Shown: positions 36,314 to 46,939, counted from the stretch's first letter. The stretch is 64,000 bases of DNA from Skermania piniformis (GCF_019285775.1 NZ_CP079105.1:1674001-1738000), one strand, 5' to 3'. The notes: generated by a model not told the origin, from the sequence alone. Translations and numbers: made by a program.

Positions 36314-36895
36314 TCAGGGACGGTCGGTCGGCGGCTTTACCGGGTCCGTAGTCCGCACCGATTTCTTGTGCATGTCTGCGGTACCGCGAAACCGCTCGGT
36401 CGGGCGGAGACTGTCGATGGTGGCTCCGACCATGGTCAGTGCCTGCCGCTTGAACGCCAGCGCCGCGACGCTCAGCTCGTATTCCTTCCGGCCGGCCAGC
36501 TCGTCGAACCCCGCCGGCAGGGTTTGGTCCCACAACACCACCTCGAAGAGACCGCGGCGAAGCGACTCGAGCAACCCCACCCGGATCCGATCGTCGGTGG
36601 CCAGCAGTTCGGGATCGACCGCCAGGACATTCGGAAACCGGTGATGCATCGGAACGGCGAGCGGTCCCTCCAACTCCAGCACGGTCGCGCCGAGGATGCG
36701 TAGCGGCGCCACGTCGGACACGTCGGTCAGCGCGACCGTCACCTCCCAGCCGGACATCGCCCGGTCGAACAGCCATCCGCCGGCATGCTCGACCACATGC
36801 CGGGCGTTCGGGGCGAGCACCGCCAGCCGGTACCGCAACACGTGCTGGTGGGCGTAGGCCCACCAGTTGGTCACCGATCCCCGAGCATCGTCCAC
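36314..36895 (-). CDS. Conserved-looking hypothetical protein
   Basis: 193 residues; I do not recognise the family. The protein starts MDDARGSVTNWWAYAHQHVLRYRLAVLAPNARHVVEHAGGWLFDRAMSGWEV, with balanced composition typical of a real soluble protein. A middle section (LEGPLAVPMHHRFPNVLAVDPELLATDDRIRVGLLESLRRGLFEVVLWDQTLP) has no membrane segment. The C-terminal 40 residues are charged and probably disordered. No cysteine is present. It is divergent from the aldehyde dehydrogenase across 223 bases, so it may share a promoter region with that operon. Codon third-position GC matches its neighbours. Confidence 0.6.
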   Translation of the reverse strand: MDDARGSVTNWWAYAHQHVLRYRLAVLAPNARHVVEHAGGWLFDRAMSGWEVTVALTDVSDVAPLRILGATVLELEGPLAVPMHHRFPNVLAVDPELLATDDRIRVGLLESLRRGLFEVVLWDQTLPAGFDELAGRKEYELSVAALAFKRQALTMVGATIDSLRPTERFRGTADMHKKSVRTTDPVKPPTDRP

Positions 36896-37013
36896 GAGGT
36901 TGTCCGTTCAGTGGCGTCCGAAGCGCTTCTGTCGTTGGGGTGCGCAACTTCTGCGGACACGGTATCGGCCGACGGTCTGCATCGCGCCGTCCGGTGGTAT
37001 GCGGCGCTTGTCG

Positions 37014-37028
37014 GAGAATGATATTTCC
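37014..37028 (+). promoter_or_regulatory. Candidate operator, copy 1 of the shared GAGAAT-N3-ATT element
   Basis: GAGAATGATATTTCC lies 91 bases before the aldehyde dehydrogenase ATG. The left arm is identical to the perfect palindrome at 44595-44609; the right arm matches at four of six positions. Confidence 0.4.
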
Positions 37029-37118
37029 GATATACAGAATAAGCCTCTGCATCGTTCGGTCGAACCCAGGCCTGGAATCTCGATGCGACGAGAGCCTCGG
37101 CACCGAAAGGGACGCGTG

Positions 37119-38576
37119 ATGACACTGCAGTCGGTTCTGGATCAACTACCCGGGCGTCCGGGGAAGGGCGAGGTCATTCCGGTCATCGATCCGGTGACCG
37201 AGGAGCAGATCACCGAGTTCACCGACTGTGGTCCGGAGGCGGTGGACGATGCGGTGGCGCGGGCGCGCGCGTCGTTCGACGCGGGCGTCTGGCAGGGGTT
37301 GCCCGGTCGGGAGCGGGCCAAGATCATGTGGCGGATCGCCGACCTGATGGAGGAGCATGCCGCCGAGCTGGCCGGGCTCGACTCGCTGAACACCGGCATG
37401 CCGCTCGCTCAGGCGGAGATGATCCTGCCGACGTGTGCGGAGTTCTTCCGGTACTACGCGGGCTGGTGTACCAAGCTGGACGGCTCGTCCTACGAGGTGC
37501 AGATGACCGGCGGCGTGTCCGGCGAGTACGCAACCATGCACACCTATACCCGCAAGGAGCCGTACGGTGTCGTCGGCTTGATCTTCCCGTGGAACGGACC
37601 GGTGTTCAACGCGTGCGCCAAGATCGCACCGGCGTTGGCCGCCGGGTGTAGCAGCGTGGTGAAACCGGCCGAGGAGACGCCGCTGTCGGCGGTGCTGCTC
37701 GATCGGTTGATCACCGAGGCGGGCGTGCCGGACGGCGTGGTCAACCTGCTCACCGGCTACGGGCACACGGCCGGCGCCGCGTTGACCGCACATCCGGACG
37801 TCGACAAGATCGCGTTCACCGGCTCGACCGAGGTGGGCAAGCTGATCGTGCAGGCCTCGGCGGGCAACCTGAAGAAGGTGATGCTGGAGCTCGGCGGCAA
37901 GTCGCCGGTGCTGATCTTCGACGACGCCGACCTGGACATGGCGATCATGATGGCCTCGATGGGCATCTTCATCCATTCCGGCCAGGGCTGCGTCTGCGGT
38001 TCGCGGATCTTCGTGCAGCGCGGCGTGTACGACCGGGTGGTGGCCGGGATCGCGATGGTCGCGGACAACCTCAAGCTGGGCGGGCCGAAGGAAGAGGGCT
38101 CGATGATCGGCCCGCTGATCAGCGCGAAACAGCTGGCGCGCGTGCTGGGCTATATCGACGAGGGCCGCTCGGACGGGGTCGAGGTGGTCACCGGCGGGAA
38201 CCGGCTCGATCGCACCGGCTACTTCGTGCACCCGACCGTCCTGACCAACGTCGATCCGGCTACCAGCCGGCTCTACCAGGAGGAGATCTTCGGACCCGTC
38301 GTCACGGTGTTGCCGTTCGATGACGAGGACGAGGCGGTCGCGCTGGCCAACGACACCAGCTACGGCCTGGCCGCCACCGCGTGGACCAAAGACCTCGGCC
38401 GAGCGCATCGGGTGGCCAAGCGGTTGCAGGCCGGGACGGTCAGCCTCAACTGTCAGCTGGTGTTCGACCACAACGTGCCGTTCGGCGGGTACAAGCAGTC
38501 CGGCTGGGGCCACGAGTTCGGCAAGGCCGGTGTGGAGGCCTACATGCAGACCAAGTCGGTCTGGGCGCAGATCTGA
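37119..38576 (+). CDS. NAD(P)-dependent aldehyde dehydrogenase
   Basis: Oxidises an aldehyde to the acid. 485 residues starting at ATG 37119 (GAAAGG-type ribosome site at 37104). Catalytic Cys291 is in FIHSGQGCVCGSR; general base Glu257 is in MLELGGKSP. The cofactor region FTGSTEVGKLI and the C-terminal PFGGYKQSGWGHEFG are as expected. Close to the betaine/phenylacetaldehyde/medium-chain aldehyde group. It precedes the SDR/mutase cluster and carries one of the three shared upstream elements, so it may feed acids into the acyl-CoA synthetase of that cluster. Confidence 0.93.
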   Translation: MTLQSVLDQLPGRPGKGEVIPVIDPVTEEQITEFTDCGPEAVDDAVARARASFDAGVWQGLPGRERAKIMWRIADLMEEHAAELAGLDSLNTGMPLAQAEMILPTCAEFFRYYAGWCTKLDGSSYEVQMTGGVSGEYATMHTYTRKEPYGVVGLIFPWNGPVFNACAKIAPALAAGCSSVVKPAEETPLSAVLLDRLITEAGVPDGVVNLLTGYGHTAGAALTAHPDVDKIAFTGSTEVGKLIVQASAGNLKKVMLELGGKSPVLIFDDADLDMAIMMASMGIFIHSGQGCVCGSRIFVQRGVYDRVVAGIAMVADNLKLGGPKEEGSMIGPLISAKQLARVLGYIDEGRSDGVEVVTGGNRLDRTGYFVHPTVLTNVDPATSRLYQEEIFGPVVTVLPFDDEDEAVALANDTSYGLAATAWTKDLGRAHRVAKRLQAGTVSLNCQLVFDHNVPFGGYKQSGWGHEFGKAGVEAYMQTKSVWAQI

Positions 38577-38589
38577 CCGACCGCACGAA

Positions 38590-38624
38590 CCGGCCCGGCA
38601 ATCCCGCACAGGATGCCGGGCCGG
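38590..38624. terminator. Strong bidirectional hairpin
   Basis: CCGGCCCGGCA (38590-38600) and TGCCGGGCCGG (38614-38624) form a perfect 11-base stem with a 13-base loop. It lies between the convergent aldehyde dehydrogenase and SDR genes. Confidence 0.85.
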
Positions 38625-38630
38625 CGTGCG

Positions 38631-39464
38631 TCAGTCGAGAAACAGATCCGGGGTGGGGCTGGGCCCGCCGCCGTAACGGGCGAGGTCGTCGATTCCGGCG
38701 AACCGGGTAACGGCATCGGCATCGATGAAGCAGGTGCCGGTGACCTGGCGAGCGGGTTGGGAAATGATCGCGACCGCCGCGTCGGCCATGATCCGTGGGC
38801 TACGTGCGGCGGCGAGCTGCGTCTCCGCATCGCCGAGCGCTGCCACCGCCGAGGTCGCGATGAAGGTCTCCGGCCACAGGCAGGTGAAACCGATTCCGGC
38901 GTCGGCGTACTCGGCCGCCCAGCCCTGGGACAGCAGCGTCATCCCGTACTTCGACAGGGTGTAAGCCGGGTGTGCGCCGAGCCAGCGGGGGTTGAGGTTC
39001 ACCGGCGGCGCGATGGTCAGCACGTGTGGATTCGGCGACCTGCGCAGGTGGGGCAGGCACGCCGCGGTCAGCAGGAACGTGCCGCGGATGTTGATGTCCT
39101 GCATCAGGTCGAACCGCTTGGCGCCGAGTTCTTCGGTGGGTTGGGTGGCGATCGCGCTCGCGTTGTTGACGCACACGTCGATGCCGCCGAAGCGCTCGAC
39201 CGCGGTTTCCACCACCCGAGCGATGTCGTCCTCGCGCCGGACGTCGCCGACGACTGCAACCGCCCGCCCACCTGCTGCCTCGACGTCGGCGGCGGCGGTG
39301 TGCACCGTGCCCGGCAGCCGCGGATGCGGCTCGGCGGTCTTGGCCAGCAGCACGATATTCGCCCCCTGTCCGGCCGCCGCGACGGCGATCGCGAGACCGA
39401 TCCCGCGGCTGGCCCCGGAGATGACGATGGTCCGGTCGCGCAGTTGTCCGTCCTGGCGGGGCAT
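38631..39464 (-). CDS. HSDL2-like short-chain dehydrogenase, catalytic Ser replaced
   Basis: 277 residues from ATG 39464 with GGAG just upstream. NADP-binding GASRGIG at 17-23 and NNAS at 100-103. Active site Tyr168 and Lys172 (AYTLSKYGM). The family normally reads SPP before NLNP in this region; here it is IAPPVNLNP, so the usual catalytic Ser is Ala152. The C-terminal block (GTCFIDADAV) fits the hydroxysteroid-dehydrogenase-like group. It may act on a hydroxyacyl or terpenoid intermediate, perhaps slowly or by another mechanism. Divergent from the acyl-CoA mutase gene. Confidence 0.82.
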   Translation of the reverse strand: MPRQDGQLRDRTIVISGASRGIGLAIAVAAAGQGANIVLLAKTAEPHPRLPGTVHTAAADVEAAGGRAVAVVGDVRREDDIARVVETAVERFGGIDVCVNNASAIATQPTEELGAKRFDLMQDINIRGTFLLTAACLPHLRRSPNPHVLTIAPPVNLNPRWLGAHPAYTLSKYGMTLLSQGWAAEYADAGIGFTCLWPETFIATSAVAALGDAETQLAAARSPRIMADAAVAIISQPARQVTGTCFIDADAVTRFAGIDDLARYGGGPSPTPDLFLD

Positions 39465-39508
39465 GGCTCTCCTCGAGATCGAGCGGTATTGGTGTTCTCC
39501 AATAGTGG

Positions 39509-39523
39509 AAGTATCATATTCAC
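39509..39523 (+). promoter_or_regulatory. Candidate operator, copy 2 of the shared element
   Basis: AAGTATCATATTCAC ends two bases before the mutase ATG (39526). It shares GnATCATATTC with the perfect palindrome at 44595-44609. At this position a bound repressor would block the mutase ribosome site or a leaderless start, and the divergent SDR gene lies 45 bases away. Confidence 0.5.
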
Positions 39524-39525
39524 TG

Positions 39526-41102
<1,577 letters not shown>

Positions 41103-41103
<1 letters not shown>

Positions 41104-41516
41104 TGCCGGCACGCGTACTCGTTGCCAAGCCGGGACTGGACGGACACGATCGCGGCGCGAAGATCGTCGCTCGCGCGTTGCGCGATGCCGGGTTCGAGGT
41201 GATTTACACCGGTATCCGGCAGCGGGTCGAGGACATCGTCGCGATCGCGGTGCAAGAGGACGTCGCCGTGGTGGGGCTGAGCATCCTGTCGGGTGCGCAC
41301 CTGGCCCTCACCGAACGGGTGGTTGTGGCGCTGCGCGCTGCTGATGCGGCCGACATCGCGGTGGTGGTCGGCGGCACCATCCCGCAGTCCGATGTGCCGA
41401 AGCTCGTGGCGGCGGGCGCCGCTGCCGTGTTCCCTACCGGCACCCCGTTGGAGACGCTGGTCACGCAGATCCGCGCGCTCACCGACACCTCGGAGGAACC
41501 ATGCGCATCGGCGTGA
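41103..41516 (+). CDS. B12-binding small subunit of the acyl-CoA mutase
   Basis: 137-residue stand-alone cobalamin-binding domain. The base-off/His-on motif is LDGHDRG (Asp13-x-His15-xx-Gly18). GLSILSGAHL and VVVGGTIP follow, the usual S-x-L and GG loops. Encoding it separately is the isobutyryl-/2-hydroxyisobutyryl-CoA mutase layout. The overlap with the large subunit guarantees co-translation. The next gene overlaps it by 16 bases. No MeaB/MeaI-type G-protein chaperone is visible in the window. Confidence 0.92.
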
Positions 41517-42457
41517 TGATCGGCCCGGAGAAGGGCGATACCACGCGCAAGCTAGACCGGATGCTGCGGGACATCGCCTGGGCCGAGCTGGTCGGCATCG
41601 AGACGGCGTGGATTCCACAGATCCCCACCGACTTCGACGCTCTCATCACGGTCGCAGCGATGGGACAGGCGACCCGCCGGATCGAAATCGGTACGGCGGT
41701 CGTGCCGCTGCAAGCGCAGCATCCGGTGGCCCTGGCCCGACAGGCGTTGTCGGCGCATGCCGCTGCGGGTGGCCGACTTGCGCTCGGCGTGGGCCCGTCG
41801 CACCACTGGATCGTGCGCGACATGCTGGGCTTGCCCTACGAGAAGCCGGGCGGCTACACCCGGGATTACCTCGAGGTGCTGAACGCGTCGTTGCGCGGCC
41901 CGGGCCCGGTGGACGTGACGAACGATTCGTTCACCGTGCACAACCCGACCGACCTCGCGCCGGTCGCGCCGTTGCCGGTGCTGCTGGCTGCGTTGGGTCC
42001 GGTGATGCTGCGCATCGCCGGGGAGCAGGCCGACGGCACCGTGCTGTGGATGGCCGACGAGCGGGCGATCGCCGAGCACGTCGTCCCGAAGATCGGGAAA
42101 GCCGCAGCCGACGCGGGACGCCCGGCACCGCGGATTGTCGCCGGCCTACCGGTCTGCCTGTGCACGCCCGGTGAAGTGGACGAGGCGCGAGCCCGGGCCA
42201 ATCGTATTCTCGGCGAGGCCGAAGTATCGCCGAACTATCAACGGCTGCTCGAGCAGGGTGATGCCCGCAACATCGGTGACCTGTGCATCGCCGGGGACCA
42301 GGCGACGATCGTGGCCGGGTTGCGCCGCTACGCCGACGCCGGCGCCACCGACGTCTCGGTGCGGTTGCTGCCGATCGGCGACAATCGAGACGAGCTGGTC
42401 GCCTCCAAGCGGCGGACGCGGGAGATGATCGCGGAAGTGGCCCGGGAGCTGCGGTGA
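41501..42457 (+). CDS. LLM-class F420-dependent oxidoreductase
   Basis: 318-residue luciferase-like TIM-barrel protein. It starts MRIGVMIGPEKGDTTRKLDRMLRDIAWAELVGIETAWIPQI. RIEIGTAVVPLQAQHPVALARQA and GRLALGVGPSHHWIVRDMLGLPYEKPG are diagnostic of the F420-dependent TIGR03564-like group. In mycolata these reduce or oxidise acyl-chain or xenobiotic intermediates using F420. It is embedded between mutase and CoA transferase in one operon (overlaps 16 and 4 bases), so it probably acts on a pathway intermediate rather than as a housekeeping enzyme. Confidence 0.88.
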   Translation: MRIGVMIGPEKGDTTRKLDRMLRDIAWAELVGIETAWIPQIPTDFDALITVAAMGQATRRIEIGTAVVPLQAQHPVALARQALSAHAAAGGRLALGVGPSHHWIVRDMLGLPYEKPGGYTRDYLEVLNASLRGPGPVDVTNDSFTVHNPTDLAPVAPLPVLLAALGPVMLRIAGEQADGTVLWMADERAIAEHVVPKIGKAAADAGRPAPRIVAGLPVCLCTPGEVDEARARANRILGEAEVSPNYQRLLEQGDARNIGDLCIAGDQATIVAGLRRYADAGATDVSVRLLPIGDNRDELVASKRRTREMIAEVARELR

Positions 42458-43494
42458 CCGCGTCGGCGCCGCTGGCCGGCATCCGGATCCTCGAGGTCGG
42501 GACGATGCTGGCCGGTCCGTACGCGACGATGATGCTGGCCGATCTCGGCGCCGAGGTCACCAAGCTGGAACCGGCCGGCGGCGACATCTCCCGGCAGGTG
42601 AGCGACAGCTACTTCGCCAGTCTGAACCGGGGTAAGCGCAGTATCCGGATCGACTTGGGTACCGAGGCCGGCGATGCCCGGCTCGGCGACCTGGTCACGC
42701 AGTCGCATGCGCTGCTGGTGAATCTGAAGCCGTCGGCGATCCACCGGCTCGGGCTGACCTACGACGCACTGCGCCGGTGGAACGAGCGGATCGTCTGTGT
42801 CGCGATCACCGGCTACGGCTTACACGGTGGCGACGATCCGGCGTTCGATTACGTGATCCAAGCGGCGACCGGGATCGCTGCCCTCACCGGCGATCCGGCG
42901 GGGCCGCCGACCCTGCCGGGCTACTCGTCGGCGGACAACTCCACCGGGCTGGCTGCCGCGCTCGGCCTGCTCGCTCAGATCGTCTCCGGCCGCGGCGGTC
43001 AGATCGACGTGTCGCTGTACGAAGTGATGTTGTCGCAGTTGAACTATCACGCGGCCACCTATCTGAACGAAGGCACCCGCCCGCATCGGCGCCCGTTCGG
43101 CGCCCATTCCTACTATGTTCCGGCCCAACTGTTTCCGACTGCGGATGGGTACCTGGCGCTGTTCGTCACGCATGACGGATTCTGGCGGGCGTTCGCCGGC
43201 GAGGCCGGCATCGACGGGTTCGCGACGATGGCCGAGCGGGTATCGCACCGCGCCGAGGTACTGGCGGTCGTGACCGACGCACTGGCCACCGATACGGCGA
43301 CGAACTGGGAGCGTCGGCTCGCGCCGCTCGGTATCCCGGTTGCCGCGGTGCGCGAGTTGCCGGCGGCGCTCGACGCTCCGGGCGCGCCGGTGGTCACCGC
43401 GGGGGAGCGGCGGCTGGTCGGCTGCCCGATCCACGTTTCCGGATATACCCCCCGCTACGGTCCCGCGCCGGGGCTGGGCGAGCACGGACGCTGA
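42454..43494 (+). CDS. CaiB/BaiF (family III) CoA transferase
   Basis: 346 residues from GTG 42454 (GTGA overlap with the LLM gene). GIRILEVGTMLAGPYATMMLADLGAEVTKLEP is the family N-terminus. RSIRIDLGTEAG, then ITGYGLHGGDD. Catalytic Asp lies in GYSSADNSTGLAAALG. Near the shorter end of the family (about 350-400). Moves CoA between an acyl-CoA and a free acid, or racemises 2-methylacyl-CoA in the alpha-methylacyl-CoA racemase branch. Either would fit a branched-chain acyl pathway that includes a mutase. Confidence 0.88.
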   Translation: MTASAPLAGIRILEVGTMLAGPYATMMLADLGAEVTKLEPAGGDISRQVSDSYFASLNRGKRSIRIDLGTEAGDARLGDLVTQSHALLVNLKPSAIHRLGLTYDALRRWNERIVCVAITGYGLHGGDDPAFDYVIQAATGIAALTGDPAGPPTLPGYSSADNSTGLAAALGLLAQIVSGRGGQIDVSLYEVMLSQLNYHAATYLNEGTRPHRRPFGAHSYYVPAQLFPTADGYLALFVTHDGFWRAFAGEAGIDGFATMAERVSHRAEVLAVVTDALATDTATNWERRLAPLGIPVAAVRELPAALDAPGAPVVTAGERRLVGCPIHVSGYTPRYGPAPGLGEHGR

Positions 43495-43547
43495 CCGACT
43501 TTTCCCGGGCCTGCACCGTCCACCGCGAACCGGCCGGTCGATCGCGG

Positions 43548-44558
43548 CTACTCGTAGTCCACGGTGATGTCGGGGGTGTCCGGCACGGCTTGGCAGGTGA
43601 GGATGTAGCCGTCCTCGAGCTCCTCTTCGGTCAGCGCCTCGTTCCGGCGGAGCGTCGCCCGGCCGGACGTGACCAGCGCCATGCAGGTGGCGCAGTTGCC
43701 CTGCTCGCAGGAGAACGGTGGGCTGAGCCCGGCTCGCCGAGCGCTCTCCAACACGGTTTCGCCGTCCCGCCGGGGCACGGACTTCTTCCGGCCTTTCAGG
43801 ATCACGGTTACCGTTCCACCCGAGGTGGCCGGCGTCGAGGCCGGAGCCGACGGTTCCTCGGGTAGCGGCGGCACGTCACCGAAGCGTTCGCTGAACACCT
43901 GGCCGGGCCCGGGCAGTGCGGACTCGACCAACGCCATGAACGCTTCCGGTCCGCAGAGATAGTGATCGCCCGCAGCGTCGTCGCCGACGAACGCCCGGAC
44001 CGCGGCTGTCGTGATCAGGCCGCCGACACTGTCCAGGTGCCGCCTCACCTCCAGTCGGTCCGGATAGCGTCGGAGCAGGTCGTCGAAAGCCGCGGCGAAG
44101 ATCGCCGAGTCGGCGTCGCGGTCGGCGCACAGCAGTCGTACCCGTCGTCCGGTGGCAGCCAGCGCGGCTTTGGTGAGCGAGAGGATCGGCGTGATTCCGC
44201 TCCCGCCGCTGTAACCGAGCAGTGGTAGGTCGGTGTCCCGCAGGCAGAACCGCCCGATCGGTCGGGTGATCTCCACCTCGTCGCCAGCGCCGAGGTTGTC
44301 GAGCAGCCAGTTCGACACCGCACCGCCGGGCACCCGCTTCACCGTGGTCATCAACTCACCGTCGGTCTCCGGCGCGCTGGACATCGAGTAGGAACGGAAC
44401 AGTTCGTCGCCGTTCACGGTCACCCGGAACGTGCAGAACTGACCGGCCCGGTAGCGCAGCGGGCCGTCGTGGGGTTCGAGCACGAAAGTCCGGGCGTCCG
44501 GTGTCTCGGGGACGACCCGGGTCACGGTCGCGCGCTGGAACAGCGGGGGTCTCGCCAT
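43548..44558 (-). CDS. Ferredoxin-NAD(P)H reductase with C-terminal 2Fe-2S (KshB/PaaE type)
   Basis: 336 residues from ATG 44558 (GGAG site). FAD domain: FRSYSMSSAP; NAD domain: LLGYSGGSGITPILSLTKAAL and HYLCGPEAFM. The plant-type 2Fe-2S cluster is CEQGNCATC followed after 29 residues by the fourth Cys (LTCQAV). It passes electrons from NAD(P)H to an oxygenase. No oxygenase partner is inside this cluster; 3-ketosteroid 9-alpha-hydroxylase or phenylacetyl-CoA epoxidase reductases have this layout. Divergent from the acyl-CoA synthetase over a palindrome-bearing gap. Confidence 0.9.
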   Translation of the reverse strand: MARPPLFQRATVTRVVPETPDARTFVLEPHDGPLRYRAGQFCTFRVTVNGDELFRSYSMSSAPETDGELMTTVKRVPGGAVSNWLLDNLGAGDEVEITRPIGRFCLRDTDLPLLGYSGGSGITPILSLTKAALAATGRRVRLLCADRDADSAIFAAAFDDLLRRYPDRLEVRRHLDSVGGLITTAAVRAFVGDDAAGDHYLCGPEAFMALVESALPGPGQVFSERFGDVPPLPEEPSAPASTPATSGGTVTVILKGRKKSVPRRDGETVLESARRAGLSPPFSCEQGNCATCMALVTSGRATLRRNEALTEEELEDGYILTCQAVPDTPDITVDYE

Positions 44559-44594
44559 CGACGCCGTCTCCTGGTATGAAAGTTCTATTGATGA

Positions 44595-44609
44595 GAGAAT
44601 CATATTCTC
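44595..44609 (+). promoter_or_regulatory. Perfect palindrome GAGAAT-CAT-ATTCTC, copy 3 of the shared element
   Basis: Six-base arms with a 3-base spacer in the 70-base divergent gap between ferredoxin reductase (44558) and acyl-CoA synthetase (ATG 44629). AGGAG at 44614-44618 follows it, so binding would affect both genes. Related copies lie at 37014-37028 and 39509-39523. Confidence 0.6.
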
Positions 44610-44628
44610 ACTCAGGAGAACTTCCAAG

Positions 44629-46053
44629 ATGCCGACTCCAGCCACATCCGCCGCGCTCGCCGCCGGCGACCGGACCTACACCCGGCCCGAGCTCGACGCG
44701 CTCGCAGCCGGTCTTGCCGCCGAGCTGGCCGGGCGCGGAGTGCGCGGCGGCGATCGCGTGGCGCTCATGTCGTCCAATCGGCCCGAGTTCGTCGTCGCCC
44801 TGCTGGCGATATGGCGGCTGGATGCGGTGGTCGTATTGCTCAGTCCCGCGTGGAAGCACGACGAGGTCGCCCACGCGCTGCGACTCACCGGACCTACCCA
44901 TGCGCTCGGCGACCGGCCGGTGCTCGACGAGCTGCTACCGATGCGGTACCTCGACGCACCGATCACCCCGGCGACGGCGGCGCCGGTCCGATCCGATCCG
45001 GCGAGGGATGCGGTCCTGGTGTTCAGTTCCGGTACCACCGGAATGCCGAAGGCGGTTCGACATACCCACGGTTCGCTGGCGGTGGCCGTCCGGCAGTGGA
45101 TCGACGTGCTCGGGCTCACCGACGCGGATCGGATTCAGATCGCCACTCCGCCATCGCACATTCTCGGTCTGCTCAACATCGTCACCGCGCTCGAAGCCGG
45201 CGTCTGGATGCGGTTACACCGGCGGTTCGATCTCGACACGATGCTGCGGTGTATCGCCGAGGACCGGATCACCGTGGAGATGGCGGTCGCGCCGATCGCC
45301 CTGGCACTCGCCGGGCATCCGGATCTACCGAGCTACGACCTGAGCTCGCTGCGGTACATCATGTGGGGCGCCACCCCGGTGACGGTCGACGTCGCCGAGC
45401 TGGTCAGCGCGCGAACGGGGGTGGGCTGGCTGCCCGCCTACGGTGCCAGCGAGTTGCCGGTCATCGCCTGCAATCCGCTCGACGATGCGCGGCTGGATAC
45501 CGTCGGTAAGGCCGCACCCGGCGTCGAGGTCCGCATAGTCGGCCTGGATTCCGGGCAGCCGTTGGGCGCGAACGAACCAGGCGAAATCCAATGCCGATCG
45601 GCGGCGGCGATGGCCGGTTACCTGCCGGCGGAGGCGACGTCGGTCGCGTTCGACGACGGTTGGTACCGCACCGGCGATGTCGGGACGGTCGATCAGCAGG
45701 GCTGGATCCGGATCACCGACCGAGCCAAAGAAATGATCAAGGTACGCGGCTTCCAGGTCGCGCCTGCCGAGGTCGAGGCGATTCTGCACGGCCATCCACT
45801 GGTGCGCGATTGCGCGGTGTTCGGGGTGCCCGACGATCGAGACGGTGAGGTGGTCGTCGCCGCGGTGTCGGCCGAGGGAGTCGGCGCCGAAGAGTTGATC
45901 CGGCTGGTGGGGGAGCGTCTGGCGTCGTACAAGACACCTCGTCGGGTGGTGTTCGTGCCGGAGATTCCGCGTCTGCCGTCGGGGAAAGTGTTGCGCCGAA
46001 AGCTGAAGGGCCGAGTGCTGGAGGAGTGTCATGGACGTACGACTGACCGGTGA
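44629..46053 (+). CDS. AMP-forming acyl-CoA synthetase
   Basis: Activates a carboxylic acid to its acyl-CoA with ATP. 474 residues. P-loop-like A3 motif: VFSSGTTGMPKAVRHTHG; A5/A7: YRTGDVGTVDQQGW; A8 hinge: RAKEMIKVRGFQVAPAEVEAIL; A10 Lys: PRLPSGKVLRRKL. Shorter than typical FadD (about 540) but complete, with a compact N-terminal domain. It is the entry enzyme of the cluster: acyl-CoA dehydrogenase pair and hydratase follow with overlapping starts (46031). Confidence 0.92.
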   Translation: MPTPATSAALAAGDRTYTRPELDALAAGLAAELAGRGVRGGDRVALMSSNRPEFVVALLAIWRLDAVVVLLSPAWKHDEVAHALRLTGPTHALGDRPVLDELLPMRYLDAPITPATAAPVRSDPARDAVLVFSSGTTGMPKAVRHTHGSLAVAVRQWIDVLGLTDADRIQIATPPSHILGLLNIVTALEAGVWMRLHRRFDLDTMLRCIAEDRITVEMAVAPIALALAGHPDLPSYDLSSLRYIMWGATPVTVDVAELVSARTGVGWLPAYGASELPVIACNPLDDARLDTVGKAAPGVEVRIVGLDSGQPLGANEPGEIQCRSAAAMAGYLPAEATSVAFDDGWYRTGDVGTVDQQGWIRITDRAKEMIKVRGFQVAPAEVEAILHGHPLVRDCAVFGVPDDRDGEVVVAAVSAEGVGAEELIRLVGERLASYKTPRRVVFVPEIPRLPSGKVLRRKLKGRVLEECHGRTTDR

Positions 46054-46939
46054 GCAGCGGCAGCTGCGCGACGCGGCGGCGCGGCTCGCCGACGAGCTCG
46101 GGCCGGGGTCGGTCGCCGACCTGGCCGATGCCGAGCGGGTCGCCCGGCTGGAGAAGGCGGTCGCGACGGCCGGTTATCGCACCCTGCGTTCGGACGGTGC
46201 GTCCGGTGTAGAGGTCGCACTGGTCGTCGAGGAGTTCGCTCGTGGGCTGGTGGACGTGCCGTTACTCGGGCCGGTGCTCGCCGACGACCTGCACCCCGCG
46301 GACGGGCGGTGGACGGTCGCCGTCGGCGAGCGAGCACTCGACGCGGCGGGCTGCGAGCGGGCGGTGCTGCTCGACGTGCTGCAGGTATCGGCCGGTTCGG
46401 TTGTCGATTCGAGAACGGCAGCCGACCTCACCCGTCAGGTCGCGACCGTGATCGATACCGAACGGCTCGGCGACGTGACGCCGGACCAGGCGCGGCGTTG
46501 GCAGGCGTTGGCGATCACGGTCACCGCTGCCGATCTGCTCGGTGCGGCGCGCGGCACGCATCGTCTCGCCGTCGAGTATGCGAAGGTCCGCACGCAGTAC
46601 GGCCACTCGATCGGTTCGTACCAGGCGGTATCGCATCTGCTGGCGGAGAGTCTCGCGCTGATCGAGGGGTCGATCAGCGTGTTGCGGCACGCCGCGTGGG
46701 CGGTCGACGAGCTGTCACCCGACGATGCGTTGCGTGCCGCTCGGATCGCGAAGGTGTACCTTGCCCGGGCCGCACGCACCGTCTGTGAAACCTCGATCCA
46801 GGTGCACGGTGGCATCGGCAACACCTGGGAGTGCCTCGCGCATGTCTACCTACGGCGCGTGCTGACCTCGACCGAACTGTTCCCGGTACAGCTGGCGGAG
46901 ACCGCGCGACTGGAGGAGATCGACTGTGGATTATCGTGA
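46031..46939 (+). CDS. Acyl-CoA dehydrogenase, small subunit of a heteromeric pair
   Basis: 302 residues, about 80 shorter than a homomeric acyl-CoA dehydrogenase. C-terminal fold is intact: RTQYGHSIGSYQAVSHLLAESLALIEGS and ETSIQVHGGIGNTWECLAHVYLRRV. The N-terminal beta domain is shortened. The directly overlapping next gene encodes a second dehydrogenase subunit. Adjacent unequal FadE pairs form alpha2-beta2 enzymes in steroid side-chain degradation (ChsE type), where neither subunit is active alone. The same arrangement is inferred here. Start ATG overlaps the synthetase end by 23 bases. Confidence 0.82.
   Translation: MDVRLTGEQRQLRDAAARLADELGPGSVADLADAERVARLEKAVATAGYRTLRSDGASGVEVALVVEEFARGLVDVPLLGPVLADDLHPADGRWTVAVGERALDAAGCERAVLLDVLQVSAGSVVDSRTAADLTRQVATVIDTERLGDVTPDQARRWQALAITVTAADLLGAARGTHRLAVEYAKVRTQYGHSIGSYQAVSHLLAESLALIEGSISVLRHAAWAVDELSPDDALRAARIAKVYLARAARTVCETSIQVHGGIGNTWECLAHVYLRRVLTSTELFPVQLAETARLEEIDCGLS

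Noticed and set aside
36206-36703. Plus-strand frame of 165 codons after the tRNA cluster
   Set aside because: Mostly antisense to the hypothetical gene 36314-36895, whose composition is more protein-like.
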